A stretch of 64,000 bases of DNA from Streptomyces sp. Tu6071 (GCF_000213055.1 NZ_CM001165.1:6627445-6691444), one strand, 5' to 3'. Positions 9,279 through 17,633 are shown, counted from the stretch's first letter. The notes: generated by a model from the letters alone, not told the origin. Translations and numbers: made by a program.

Positions 9279-10855
9279 CCATGACCACGTCCCCCGCCCC
9301 CGCGCAGCGCCCCCTCGCGCGCTGGCTCGCCCTCGGCGTCCTCGTCCTCGCGGTGCTGCTCATCGCGGTCGACGCGACCGTGCTCGGCCTCGCGACCCCG
9401 TACATCAGCGAGGATCTGCGCCCCTCGGGCACCCAGCTCCTGTGGATCGGCGACGTCTACTCCTTCGTCATCGCCGGGCTGCTCGTCTCGATGGGCGGGC
9501 TCGGCGACCGCATCGGCCGCAAGCGCCTGCTGCTCCTCGGCGCGATCGCCTTCGGCGGGATCTCGGTCCTCAACGCCTACGCCGGTTCGCCCGAGATCCT
9601 CATCCTCGCGCGCGCCCTGCTCGGCGTCGCCGGGGCGACCCTCATGCCGTCCACGCTCGCGCTGATCCGCAACATCTTCCCCGACCCGCGCGAACGCAGC
9701 TTCGCGATCGGCGCCTGGGGCGCGGCCTCGTCGGCCGGGATGGCGCTCGGCCCGATCGTCGGCGGCTTCCTCCTCGAACACTTCTGGTGGGGCTCGGTCT
9801 TCCTCATCAACCTGCCCGTCATGGCGCTCCTCGTCCTCGTCGGCGCCAAGCTCCTGCCCGAGTCGAAGGACCCCGCTCCCGGCCCCTGGGACCTGCCCAG
9901 CGTGGCGCTCTCGCTCGCCGGGATGTTCGGCCTCGTGTACGCGGTGAAGGAACTGGCCGCGGGCGAGGTCACCGGGCTCACGCTCGGCGCGGGACTCGGC
10001 GGGCTGCTGCTCCTCGTGTGGTTCGTGCGGCGTCAGCTCACGCTGCCCAAGCCGCTCCTGAACATGCGGCTCTTCCGCAACCGCGGCTTCAGCGCCGCCG
10101 TCGTCGCCGACCTGCTCACCGTGCTCGGCCTCTCCGGGCTCGTCTTCTTCCTCTCGCAGTTCCTGCAACTGGTCCAGGGACGGACCCCGTTGGCGGCCGG
10201 ACTCGCCGAACTGCCCTCGGCGATGGGCGCGGTGGGCGCCGGGCTCGTCGCCGGACTCGTCGCGCGCCGCTTCTCGGTGCGGGCCGTCGTCTCGGGCGGG
10301 CTCGCGGCGATCGGGGTCGCGCTCGCCGCCGTCGTGTTCATCGGCGAGCACACGAGCTATCCCCTGCTCGGCGGCGTGCTCCTCGTCGTCGGCCTCGGTG
10401 CCGGTTTCTCCTTCACGGTCACGGCCGACGTCATCCTCTCCGCCGTCCCGAAGGAGAAGGCCGGGTCCGCGTCGGCCGTCTCGGAGACCGCGTACGAGCT
10501 GGGGACGGCCCTCGGCATCGCCCTGCTCGGCTCCGTGGTCAACGGCGTCTACCGGGACTTCGCCACCCCGCCCGGCGTCCCGGGCCCGGTCTCCGCCGCC
10601 GCCCACGAGTCACTCGGCGGGGCGGCCGAAGCGGCCCACCGGCTCCCCGCGCCCCTCGCCGCGCGCATGTTCGACGCGGCGAGCGACTCCTTCGTGACGG
10701 GACTCCACTACGCCGCGGTCGGCGGCGCGGTCGTCCTGCTCGGCACTGCCGTCGCGGCCTGGTTCCTGCTCAAGGGCCAGCGGCTCGACGTGACGGACGA
10801 GGAGGGCGAGGGGGAGATACGGGAGAGCGCGGTGTCGTCCAGGACGGCGCGGTAG
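9275..10855 (+). CDS. MFS drug-efflux transporter, DHA2 (14-helix) type
   Basis: A 526-residue proton-driven efflux protein with about 14 hydrophobic helices. It shows the MFS motif GGLGDRIGRKRLLLLGA (about 71-87) and DHA2-style sequences VDATVLGLATPYI near helix 1 and GSASAVSETAYELGTALG near helix 11. The closest named types are EmrB/QacA/LfrA-like antiporters for cationic drugs and dyes; the true substrate is unknown. The start GTG overlaps the TGA of the TetR gene, with GAGGAGGA at 9263-9270. An ATG at 9281 is an alternative start. Confidence 0.9.
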   Translation: MTMTTSPAPAQRPLARWLALGVLVLAVLLIAVDATVLGLATPYISEDLRPSGTQLLWIGDVYSFVIAGLLVSMGGLGDRIGRKRLLLLGAIAFGGISVLNAYAGSPEILILARALLGVAGATLMPSTLALIRNIFPDPRERSFAIGAWGAASSAGMALGPIVGGFLLEHFWWGSVFLINLPVMALLVLVGAKLLPESKDPAPGPWDLPSVALSLAGMFGLVYAVKELAAGEVTGLTLGAGLGGLLLLVWFVRRQLTLPKPLLNMRLFRNRGFSAAVVADLLTVLGLSGLVFFLSQFLQLVQGRTPLAAGLAELPSAMGAVGAGLVAGLVARRFSVRAVVSGGLAAIGVALAAVVFIGEHTSYPLLGGVLLVVGLGAGFSFTVTADVILSAVPKEKAGSASAVSETAYELGTALGIALLGSVVNGVYRDFATPPGVPGPVSAAAHESLGGAAEAAHRLPAPLAARMFDAASDSFVTGLHYAAVGGAVVLLGTAVAAWFLLKGQRLDVTDEEGEGEIRESAVSSRTAR

Positions 10856-11122
10856 GGAGCCGATATGTCCGGGGGCGCGGTGCCGCGCGGGAAGTGGCAG
10901 GCGCGGGGGACCGGTGCGCGGACCGTCGCCGAGAGGAGCCCGCGGCGCGACGGACCGCCGAACTCGCCCGAGGGGACCGGGCCTGTCGGCCCGGGTGTCA
11001 TCCCCCTGACAGCGGTCCTTCGTATACGGGGTGACGCGGCGCGGGTGAGGTTGACGGCGGCCGGCCGGGGACGGCCCGGGGGTACGGCTCCGGGGCGTAC
11101 GGACCCCGGCGGTCGTGCGGCC
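10856..11122. other. Intergenic region, nothing identified
   Basis: This 267-base gap separates the convergent MFS and PlsC-like genes. A frame beginning at 10865 runs far into the antisense of the PlsC-like gene and has no domain or family-like composition, so it was not called. No clear strong hairpin was identified. Confidence 0.5.
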
Positions 11123-11794
11123 TCAGGCCGCCTTCGCCTTGGTCGCGTACATGTCCACGTACTCCTGGCCCGAGAGCCGCATGACCTCGGTCATGACCGA
11201 GTCCGTCACCGCGCGGAGCACGTAGCGGTCGCGGTCCATGCCCTCGTAGCGCGAGAACTCCATGGGCTCGCCGAAGCGGACCGTCACCTTGCCGGGGCGG
11301 GGCAGGCCCTTGCCGCCCGGCTGGAGCTTGTCGGTGCCGATCATCGCGAAGGGGACGACGGGCGCGCCCGTCATGAGGGTCAGACGCGCGATGCCGGTAC
11401 GGCCCCGGTACAGGCGGCCGTCGGGGGAGCGGGTGCCCTCCGGGTAGATGCCGAAGATCCGGCCCTCCTCCAGGATGCGGCGCCCCGTCATGAGCGCGGC
11501 GACCCCGCCGTTGGCCCCGTCGCGGTCCACCGGGATCATCCCGACGCCCGTGAAGAACCAGGCCATGGCCCGGCCCTTGATGCCCTTGCCCGTGACGTAC
11601 TCGTCCTTGCCGATGAACATCACCTGCCGGTCGCAGACGACCGGGAGGATCAGCGAGTCGATGAAGGTGAGGTGGTTCCCGGCCAGGATCACCGGGCCCT
11701 CGCCGGGGATGCGCTCGACGCCTTCCAGCTGCGGCCTGAACCACAGGCGCATGACAGGACCCAGGACGGCCTTCAGGAACGCGAAGCGGGACAA
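11123..11794 (-). CDS. 1-acyl-glycerol-3-phosphate acyltransferase (PlsC family)
   Basis: A 223-residue membrane-associated acyltransferase that would convert lysophosphatidate to phosphatidate. The HX4D motif NHLTFID is at H41/D46 and the phosphate-binding EGTR at 119-122. The best start is TTG at 11794, preceded by GGAGGG at suitable spacing, with the product beginning SRFAFLKAVLGPVMRL. Upstream frame residues are Pro/Ser-rich and lack a start signal. It is divergent from the glycerophosphodiesterase gene. Confidence 0.87.
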   Translation of the reverse strand: MSRFAFLKAVLGPVMRLWFRPQLEGVERIPGEGPVILAGNHLTFIDSLILPVVCDRQVMFIGKDEYVTGKGIKGRAMAWFFTGVGMIPVDRDGANGGVAALMTGRRILEEGRIFGIYPEGTRSPDGRLYRGRTGIARLTLMTGAPVVPFAMIGTDKLQPGGKGLPRPGKVTVRFGEPMEFSRYEGMDRDRYVLRAVTDSVMTEVMRLSGQEYVDMYATKAKAA

Positions 11795-11888
11795 CTGACC
11801 CTCCGGAGCAGTCAGGGACGACAGCGGACCTGCGGGGCCCGCAGGTGAGGACGATACTCGCGCGTCGCCCGGTGGCGCACACCGGGGT

Positions 11889-12006
11889 TCACCGCGGTGA
11901 CACGAGGAGTTGACCCGGCCGCGAGCGGGACCCTGCGCCGGGGGGCCGGTTTTCACCCGCTGTTCGGCACGGGTTCTCCCCTGGCGCGAGGCCCCGCGCC
12001 TAGCAT
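11889..12006. promoter_or_regulatory. Divergent control region: palindrome and -10 element
   Basis: The 315-base gap between the divergent acyltransferase and glycerophosphodiesterase genes contains the perfect 12-base palindrome TCACCGCGGTGA (11889-11900). On the + strand it holds TAGCAT (12001-12006), a plausible -10 element for the diesterase gene about 100 bases before its start. No other gene-like sequence was seen. Confidence 0.35.
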
Positions 12007-12109
12007 CGGCACCGCTTCACCGGGCGCCCCGCCCGTCACGGGACGGACCCCTCGTGGCGGCGGGCCCCCGTACCCGTACCCGCACGTCCACGAGCGCAGG
12101 AGGACCCCC

Positions 12110-13294
12110 ATGACGGACCAGGCAGCCAAGGAGCCCGCTCCCCGCACGGGCACCGCACGCCGCGCCCTGCTCGGCGCCGCCGCCCTCGGCGCGGGCGCGG
12201 CGGTCGTGGGACTGCCGGGCGCGGCGGTCGCGAGCGAGGGCAGGGGGCGCGGCGGCGGCGCGCTGCGCGATCTGCCCGAGGTGACGGTCATCGGCCACCG
12301 CGGCACCTCCGGCTACCGCCCCGAGCACACCTTCGGCTCCTACCAGCTCGCGCTCGACATGGGCGTCCACATCATCGAGCAGGACCTCGTCCCCACGAAG
12401 GACGGCCACCTCGTCTGCCGGCACGAGAACGACATCACGCAGACCACCGACGTCGCCCAGCACCCCGAGTTCGCCGCGCGCAGGACGACGAAGACCGTCG
12501 ACGGCGCGAAGCTCACCGGCTGGTTCACCGAGGACTTCACGCTCGCCGAGCTGAAGACGCTCCGCGCCGTCGAGCGCATCCCCGCCAACCGCCAGCACAA
12601 CACCCTCTACAACGGCCGCTGGGAGGTGCCGACCTTCGAGGAGGTCCTGGAATGGGCCGAGCGCGAGGGCCGTGCGCGCGGCCGGAAGATCTGGCTGTAC
12701 GTCGAGACGAAGCACCCCACCTACTTCCGCGGCATCGGGCTCGGCCTCGAAGAGCGCCTCGCACGCCTGCTGCGCCGGTACGGGCGCGACAGCCGCGACT
12801 CCTCCGCGCTCATCCTCCAGTCCTTCGAGCCGACGAGCATCCAGCGCCTCAGGAAGCTCGTGCGGACCCCGGGCATCGTGCTGCTCTCGACGGCGGGCAC
12901 CAAGCCGTACGACTTCGAGGCCACGGGCGACCCGCGCACCACCGACGACCTCGTCACCCCGGCGGGCCTGAAGTGGATCGCGTCCTTCGCCGACGGCATC
13001 GGCCCCGACCTGAGCCTGGTCATCCCCCGCAAGGCGGACGGCACCCTCGGCACACCCACGAACCTCGTGCGCGACGCCCACGCGAAGGGGCTGCGGCTGC
13101 ACCCGTACACCGTCCGCAACGAGAACACCTTCCTGCCGGTGGACTACCGGATCGGCAGCGACCCGAACGCCTACGGGGACGCGTTCCGGCTCTTCGAGAC
13201 GTACTACGCGACCGGGATCGACGGCCTCTTCTCGGACAACGGCGACACCGCGCTCCTCGCACGCGAGAGCTACCTCGCGAAGAAGGGCCGCTGA
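12110..13294 (+). CDS. Exported glycerophosphodiester phosphodiesterase
   Basis: A 394-residue enzyme expected to hydrolyse glycerophosphodiesters to an alcohol and glycerol-3-phosphate outside the membrane. The N-terminus is a Tat-like signal: twin Arg at 17-18 (ARRALLGAA), a hydrophobic stretch and AVAS near 39-42. The catalytic GDPD elements are HRG at 63-65, E90 and D92 in IIEQDLV, and H105 in CRHEND. ATG start with AGGAGG at 12098-12103. It supplies phosphate or glycerol-phosphate from lipid head groups; a Pho-type regulatory site was not identified. Confidence 0.9.
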   Translation: MTDQAAKEPAPRTGTARRALLGAAALGAGAAVVGLPGAAVASEGRGRGGGALRDLPEVTVIGHRGTSGYRPEHTFGSYQLALDMGVHIIEQDLVPTKDGHLVCRHENDITQTTDVAQHPEFAARRTTKTVDGAKLTGWFTEDFTLAELKTLRAVERIPANRQHNTLYNGRWEVPTFEEVLEWAEREGRARGRKIWLYVETKHPTYFRGIGLGLEERLARLLRRYGRDSRDSSALILQSFEPTSIQRLRKLVRTPGIVLLSTAGTKPYDFEATGDPRTTDDLVTPAGLKWIASFADGIGPDLSLVIPRKADGTLGTPTNLVRDAHAKGLRLHPYTVRNENTFLPVDYRIGSDPNAYGDAFRLFETYYATGIDGLFSDNGDTALLARESYLAKKGR

Positions 13295-13391
13295 CCGGAG
13301 GGGGCGTCAGCACGGGAGCGCGGCGGCATACCTCCGGGTGAGCCGCCGCCGCTCGCGGAACCTTCCGCGCGCCCGCGCGGTCCCGCCAGAC

Positions 13392-13976
13392 ATGACGACC
13401 ACACCGCCCTACGACCGCTGGCACCCCCTCGTGCGCACCGCGGCACGCGCCGAGGCGCTCGCGCACGGGCTCGATCCGGCCGACCTCGAACAGTCCCTGT
13501 GGGTCAGGCTCCTGGAGCGGCTGCGGGGCGCGCCGCCCCCCGCCGACCCGGCCGCCTGGCTCCGTACGGCGGCACGGGCCGAGGCGCGGGCGGCGGGGAC
13601 CGTACGGGACGAGACCGGCTCCGTACGGGAGCACGCGCGCGCCGCCGAACCCGCCGACCCGCGCCCCGGACCCGAGCAGCAGCACATCGACGCCGAACTC
13701 CTGCACTCCGTGCGCGAGGCGGTCGGCCGTCTCCCGGGTCGCTGCCGGGTCCTCGTCCGGGCGCTGCTCTCGCCCCGCGATCCCACCTACCGGGAGATCG
13801 CGGCGGAGTTGGGAATCTCACAGGGAAGCCTCGGTCCGAGGCGCTCGCACTGCCTGAACTGCCTGGGAAGACTGCTCGGGCCGGCCGCGGTACAGGCCCG
13901 TTCCGGTCCTCGAAGCCGTCCGGCAGGTTTCGCACGGGGTACGGGATGGGGAATCCTGCGGGAGACACACCGGTGA
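13392..13976 (+). CDS. Sigma-70-like factor with region 4 helix-turn-helix
   Basis: A 194-residue protein resembling small ECF-type sigma factors. Residues 10-65 look like a reduced region 2 (WHPLVRTAARAEALAHGLDPADLEQSLWVRLLE is the densest part). Residues 108-160 resemble region 4, with the HTH PTYREIAAELGISQGSLGP at 131-149. The linker is Arg/Glu/Pro-rich. No anti-sigma gene is adjacent. The C-terminal 30 residues are unlike the domain. A GNAT gene follows 25 bases downstream. Whether it really directs RNA polymerase is inferred from the family. Confidence 0.72.
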   Translation: MTTTPPYDRWHPLVRTAARAEALAHGLDPADLEQSLWVRLLERLRGAPPPADPAAWLRTAARAEARAAGTVRDETGSVREHARAAEPADPRPGPEQQHIDAELLHSVREAVGRLPGRCRVLVRALLSPRDPTYREIAAELGISQGSLGPRRSHCLNCLGRLLGPAAVQARSGPRSRPAGFARGTGWGILRETHR

Positions 13977-14001
13977 ACAGGTGAGCGGGAGGCGTGCACA
14001 C

Positions 14002-14499
14002 ATGGGCGCGAGCGTGACCATCTCTGCGGCGGCCGAAGAGGACGCCGAGCAGATCCTGAAGCTCCAGTACCTCTGCTTCCAGAGCGAGGCGGAGCGGTAC
14101 GGGGACTGGGGCATCGAGCCCCTGACCCAGAGCCTGGAGAGCCTGCGTGCCGAGCTGCGCTCCGGGCACGTGCTCGTCGCGCGGCTCGGCGACGAGGTCG
14201 TGGGCTCGGTACGGGGCGCGGTCGACGAGGGCGGGATCGCCCACATCGGCAAGCTCGTCGTGCATCCCCGGATGCAGCGGCACGGGCTCGGCGGCCGGCT
14301 CCTGGTCGCCGTGGAGAACGCGCTGCGCGCCGAGGGCCGCGCCCGCCGCTTCCAGCTCTTCACGGGGCACCGCAGCAATGTGCGCCTGTACCGCAAGTAC
14401 GGGTACGCGCCCATCGGCACCGAACAGGTCAGCGAGCGCCTCAGCATGGTGACGCTCACCAAGGAGACGGTCGCGGGCAGGCACCCGGCGGGGGTGTGA
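14002..14499 (+). CDS. GNAT-family N-acetyltransferase
   Basis: A 165-residue acetyl-CoA-dependent acetyltransferase. Motif A is visible as LVVHPRMQRHGLGGRLL (about 85-101), preceded by a beta strand ending GGIAHIGK, and motif B near FTGHRSNVRLYRKYGY. The acceptor is unknown. The ATG at 14002 has GGGAGG at 13987-13992; a GTG at 13981 lacks a site. It follows the sigma-like gene closely and may be co-transcribed with it. Confidence 0.85.
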   Translation: MGASVTISAAAEEDAEQILKLQYLCFQSEAERYGDWGIEPLTQSLESLRAELRSGHVLVARLGDEVVGSVRGAVDEGGIAHIGKLVVHPRMQRHGLGGRLLVAVENALRAEGRARRFQLFTGHRSNVRLYRKYGYAPIGTEQVSERLSMVTLTKETVAGRHPAGV

Positions 14500-14503
14500 G
14501 GGA

Positions 14504-14534
14504 CGGGGCGGGCCGCATGACGCGACCCGCCCCG
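14504..14534. terminator. Hairpin between convergent genes
   Basis: CGGGGCGGG (14504-14512) pairs perfectly with CCCGCCCCG (14526-14534). It begins 5 bases after the GNAT stop and lies between convergent genes. Confidence 0.6.
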
Positions 14535-14554
14535 CGTGCTCAGCCCGCTGCGGG

Positions 14555-14600
14555 CCTCAGCGCGCCGTCAGGCGGACGGCGGACCTCAGCGCGCCATCAG
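14555..14600. repeat. Direct repeat copying the 3' end of the methyltransferase gene
   Basis: CCTCAGCGCGCCGTCAG (14555-14571) recurs at 14584-14600 with one mismatch. The second copy contains the last codons and stop of the minus-strand methyltransferase gene; the first lies just beyond it. This looks like a small tandem duplication. Confidence 0.55.
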
Positions 14601-15341
14601 TGCGAACACGCCCCAGCCCAGGTACCGGCGCCGGTACCGCGCGTGCCGCACCGGAGCCGTGTCGAGTTCGGCGCGCAGCTCGGGCGCCATCGGGTCCCGG
14701 GGGTTCGCGTCGAGCCAGCGCCGCGTCGTGAGCCACTGCGCCGCGATGTACCGGTCCCAGCCCGCGGGCTCGGCGAGGACCATCTCGACGACGTCGTAGC
14801 CGAGCGGGCCGAAGGACTCCAGGAGCCCGTCGAGCGGTGGGTACGTGTCCCGAGTGGGGACGTCGCAGGCCCGCGCGGTCTCCTCGTCGGGCGGCAGCTC
14901 CGCCCAGTAGGGCTCCCCGACGAGGAGGAGGCCGCCGGGCCGGAGGGAGCGGCGGAGCAGGCCGAGTGTGCCGGGCACGCCGTCGCCGATCCAGGTGGCG
15001 CCGATACAGGCGGCGACGTCGACCGGTTCCTCGGCGACGAAGCCGGAGGCGTCGGCGTGCACGAAGCGCACGTCGTCGGCGACGCCGAGTTCGTCCGCGC
15101 GGGCGCGTGCGGCGGCGAGGAAGACGGTGGAGATGTCCACGCCCGTGCCGCCGACGCCGTGCGCGCGCGACCAGGTGCAGAGCATCTCGCCCGAACCGCA
15201 GGCGAGATCGAGCACCCGCATACCGGGCCGCAGCCCGATCGCCCGGCCGAGCAGCGCGAGCTGTTCCTCGGTGAACGGGTTGTGGACGCGGTGTCCGCTC
15301 TCGCGGATGGTGAAACTACGTGGGAGATCCAGGGAATCCAC
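14586..15341 (-). CDS. SAM-dependent methyltransferase
   Basis: A 251-residue class I methyltransferase. Motif I VLDLACGSGE is at residues 43-52, followed by GVDIS (motif II), HADASGFV and a post-motif LRPGGLLLVGEPYW. The pattern resembles UbiE/Tam-like small-molecule methyltransferases; the substrate is unknown. Start is GTG at 15341 with a GAGG site. A 41-codon frame overlaps it upstream (see separate entry). Its final codons are duplicated downstream. Confidence 0.85.
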   Translation of the reverse strand: MDSLDLPRSFTIRESGHRVHNPFTEEQLALLGRAIGLRPGMRVLDLACGSGEMLCTWSRAHGVGGTGVDISTVFLAAARARADELGVADDVRFVHADASGFVAEEPVDVAACIGATWIGDGVPGTLGLLRRSLRPGGLLLVGEPYWAELPPDEETARACDVPTRDTYPPLDGLLESFGPLGYDVVEMVLAEPAGWDRYIAAQWLTTRRWLDANPRDPMAPELRAELDTAPVRHARYRRRYLGWGVFALMAR

Positions 15342-15441
15342 GGGTGAAGGTCCTCAGGGGAGATGTGACGGGGATACGGGTCGCCTCGCGCGACCGCTCG
15401 TCCGTGCGCAGCCGTCCGGCCGCGCGCTCCCGCAGCGTCAT
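15316..15441 (-). CDS. Possible 41-residue upstream ORF overlapping the methyltransferase
   Basis: An ATG at 15441 with AAGGGTGAG just before it opens a 41-codon frame (MTLRERAAGRLRTDERSREA...) ending inside the methyltransferase gene. A minus-strand TAGGCT (15484-15489) could serve as the promoter -10, which would put this ORF in the message. The product is Arg/Thr-rich with no recognised domain. It could be a translationally coupled leader or a chance frame. Confidence 0.3.
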   Translation of the reverse strand: MTLRERAAGRLRTDERSREATRIPVTSPLRTFTRGFPGSPT

Positions 15442-15518
15442 CAACTCACCCTTGTACCTGGTCGTCGTGGGGTAACTCGCCGAGCCTAGGCGGCGGCGCC
15501 GACGCCGGGCCAGCGAAT

Positions 15519-15630
15519 AAACCAGCGGGCCGCCAGGACGCGGGCCGCCAGGACGGCGACCAAACCGGCGGGCCGCCGGGACGGGGAACAAACCGGCGGG
15601 CCGGGATGGCGAGCAGGCCGGCGGGCCGAG
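15519..15630. repeat. Degenerate CGGGCCGCC(A/G)GGACG repeats
   Basis: Within the 365-base gap before the methyltransferase gene, the unit AACCGGCGGGCCGCCGGGACG and variants recur about four to five times, near 15524, 15541, 15563, 15591 and 15618. The rest of the gap holds the putative leader ORF and its -10 element. Confidence 0.45.
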
Positions 15631-15706
15631 CCCGGGACCGACCGGCTGCCCGTGCCGGTCGGCGACCGGTGGCCCGGCGAGGAAGCCGGTACCTCGTGCC
15701 GACCGC

Positions 15707-16171
15707 TCAGGCGGCCGTCCCCGCCGCCGTCTTCGCGTCCAGTGCCTCCACGCGCGAGCGCCGCAGCCACAGGAGGGCGCTGACGGGCAGGATCACCGGG
15801 ATGAAGAGGTAGCCCATGCCGTAGTCGGACCACACCGTCGAGTCCGGGAACGAGTCGCTGTCGACGAGCGTCCACGTGCCCACGACGAGTACGCCGAGGA
15901 GCTCGATCGCGCAGCAGATCCGCGCCGCCGTGCGCGCGCCCTCGCCGCCCCGGACGAGGCTCCACGTGATGAAGCAGTACACGACGCCCGCTACGGCGGA
16001 GAGCACGTAGGCGAGCGGGGCCCGGTCGAACTCGGTGCTCAGCTGGTAGACGGAGCGCGAGAGCGCGCCGACCACCATGACCCCGTAGACCCACAGGAGC
16101 AGGATGCCCGGACCGCTGATGAGCCTGGTCCGCCCCGCCGTCCCCGGCTCCGCCGTCGTTTCGCGCGCCAT
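15707..16171 (-). CDS. Conserved integral membrane protein
   Basis: A 154-residue protein of unknown function with four predicted membrane helices: about 21-40 (PGILLLWVYGVMVVGAL), 53-70, 84-103 and 118-137. The N-terminus is Thr/Ala/Glu-rich and the C-terminus ends LDAKTAAGTAA. It lies 3 bases after another small membrane-protein gene on the same strand, so they form a two-gene operon and may work together in the membrane. I recognise no catalytic motif. Confidence 0.75.
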   Translation of the reverse strand: MARETTAEPGTAGRTRLISGPGILLLWVYGVMVVGALSRSVYQLSTEFDRAPLAYVLSAVAGVVYCFITWSLVRGGEGARTAARICCAIELLGVLVVGTWTLVDSDSFPDSTVWSDYGMGYLFIPVILPVSALLWLRRSRVEALDAKTAAGTAA

Positions 16172-16174
16172 CGC

Positions 16175-16534
16175 TCAGCCACCCCAGATGTCGTAGAGCC
16201 GGACTTCGAGAACCGCGAGGACGACGCCGCCGGCCAGCACCGTCATCGAGCCCCACTTACTGCGCTCGGTGAGCGACATGAACCCGGCCAGCGGGACGCA
16301 CAGCGCGGCGCCCACGAGGTAGGCCACGAAGATCACCGTGCCCTGGTCCGGGTTCTCGCCGCGCGTGAGCTGGACGATGCCGATGACGAGCTGCGCGAGC
16401 GCGAGCAGCGAGACGACCGCCATCCCGATGAAGTGCCAGTCCTTCGTCGACTGGTCCTTGGCGAAGGCGTGCCCGCACCACGCGGCGAGCGCGAGCGCGG
16501 CGACGGCGGTCGCGATCGTCAGGGCATCAAACAT
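16175..16534 (-). CDS. Conserved small integral membrane protein
   Basis: A 119-residue protein beginning MFDALTIATAVAALAL, with four hydrophobic helices (about 4-24, 34-54, 65-86 and 92-112) and a GHAFAKDQSTKDWHF loop. No known family motif was recognised. The start was set at the ATG at 16534 because the membrane protein begins there; longer frames upstream are Arg/Gly-rich noise. It is the first gene of a two-gene membrane operon. Confidence 0.75.
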   Translation of the reverse strand: MFDALTIATAVAALALAAWCGHAFAKDQSTKDWHFIGMAVVSLLALAQLVIGIVQLTRGENPDQGTVIFVAYLVGAALCVPLAGFMSLTERSKWGSMTVLAGGVVLAVLEVRLYDIWGG

Positions 16535-16797
16535 GCGGCAGACCCTATTACGGCCCCCATTCCGCCCGAAAAGCGGCCCGCCCCGAAACAGGGGTCTCGA
16601 CCGACCGCACGAAGGGCCCGTACCGGGCACACCCGGGCACCTCGCGCCCGGTCCCACGTCCGCGGCTCCCGTCCGCATCCGCGGCTCCCGTCCGCGCCCC
16701 CTGCCTCGCGCCCGCTGCCCCGCCTGCGCCGCGCCCCGCGTACGCGGACGGCCCCCGTCCCGCCGCCCCACCCCGCGCCGACCCCCGCCGCCGCGAT

Positions 16798-16803
16798 TAG
16801 GCT
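16798..16803 (+). promoter_or_regulatory. -10 element TAGGCT, leaderless start
   Basis: TAGGCT lies 7 bases before the ATG at 16811, so transcription should begin at or within a base or two of the start codon. No Shine-Dalgarno is present. Confidence 0.5.
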
Positions 16804-16810
16804 CGCCGTC

Positions 16811-17455
16811 ATGAAGCTCCAGGCCCGCGCCCTCCTCTTCGACAACGACGGCACCCTCATGTTTTCGCTCCGCTCCGTGCGCCGCTGCTGGACCCGGTGG
16901 GCCGTCGAGTACGGGGTCACCGAGGCCGACTTCGCGCGGATCGAGCTGCACGGGCGCCCCTCGGCCGAGATCGTCGCGGACCTGCTGCCCCCGGAGAAGG
17001 TGGCGGAGGCCGCCCGGCGGATCGAGGACCTGGAGGTCGCCGACGCCGAGGGCACCGAGGCGCTGCCCGGCACCGTCGCCCTGCTCGCCGGGCTCCCGGC
17101 CGAGCGCTGGGCCGTCGTCACCTCGGCGACCCGCAGGCTCGCCCGCGCCCGCCTCTCCGGGCTCGGGCTGCACCCCCGTACGCTCGTCGCCGCCGACGAC
17201 ATCACGCGCGGCAAGCCGGACCCCGAGCCGTATCTGCTCGGGGCCGCGAAGCTCGGCTTCGCGCCCGGGGACTGCGTCGTCTTCGAGGACGCCCCCGTGG
17301 GGCTGCGCTCCGCCCAGGCGGCCGGGATGCGGACCGTGGCATTGACCACAACGTACCCCCGCGCGGAGCTGACCGCGGACGCCCTCGTGCCCGACCTCTC
17401 GGCGGTGTCCGTGCAGGTCAGCGGCGATTTCCTGGAGATCGTGACCGAGGACTGA
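16811..17455 (+). CDS. HAD superfamily phosphatase (subfamily IA)
   Basis: A 214-residue HAD hydrolase. Motif I FDNDGTL places the nucleophile at D11 and the acid/base at D13. A helical cap follows at about 20-85. Motif II is VVTSAT, the motif III Lys lies in RGKPDPEPY and motif IV in VVFEDAPVGLRSA. The pattern suggests phosphoglycolate- or sugar-phosphate-type substrates but cannot fix one. It appears leaderless, with TAGGCT seven bases before the ATG. A hairpin at 17503-17531 ends the unit before the met leader. Confidence 0.85.
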   Translation: MKLQARALLFDNDGTLMFSLRSVRRCWTRWAVEYGVTEADFARIELHGRPSAEIVADLLPPEKVAEAARRIEDLEVADAEGTEALPGTVALLAGLPAERWAVVTSATRRLARARLSGLGLHPRTLVAADDITRGKPDPEPYLLGAAKLGFAPGDCVVFEDAPVGLRSAQAAGMRTVALTTTYPRAELTADALVPDLSAVSVQVSGDFLEIVTED

Positions 17456-17502
17456 GCCACACGGGCCCGTCCGGGTACTGGACGGTAGGGGTCCGTGATG
17501 CG

Positions 17503-17531
17503 GACGAGCGGAGGGGCGCCGTCCGCTCGTC
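17503..17531. terminator. Hairpin after the HAD phosphatase gene
   Basis: GACGAGCGGA (17503-17512) pairs perfectly with TCCGCTCGTC (17522-17531) around a 9-base loop. It lies 48 bases after the HAD stop and just before the -10 of the metNIQ leader. Confidence 0.55.
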
Positions 17532-17534
17532 TGG

Positions 17535-17540
17535 TTAACT
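17535..17540 (+). promoter_or_regulatory. -10 element TTAACT of the metNIQ leader
   Basis: TTAACT lies 6 bases before the ATG at 17547, matching the leaderless spacing seen at other genes in the window. It would start the metNIQ message about 330 bases before metN. Confidence 0.45.
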
Positions 17541-17546
17541 GAGGCC

Positions 17547-17633
17547 ATGACCACGACGAGCGCACGCATCCCAGCGACCGAGGCGAACCTGACGCCCGGT
17601 GCTCGCCGTATGTGTCGAATGTGTGCCTTCTGA
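17547..17633 (+). CDS. 28-codon leader ORF of metNIQ ending in Met/Cys codons
   Basis: ATG to TGA gives a 28-residue peptide starting MTTTSARIPATEAN and ending RRMCRMCAF. Two Met and two Cys codons fall in the last seven positions, as expected for a ribosome-stalling attenuator sensing methionine or cysteine supply. The ORF is leaderless behind TTAACT and lies 234 bases before the methionine importer. Two mutually exclusive hairpins lie between it and metN. Translation is inferred; I know of no exact family match. Confidence 0.55.
   Translation: MTTTSARIPATEANLTPGARRMCRMCAF

Noticed and set aside
10865..11848. 327-codon plus-strand frame
   Set aside because: Most of it is antisense to the PlsC-like gene and the start of the frame has no recognisable protein-like features.
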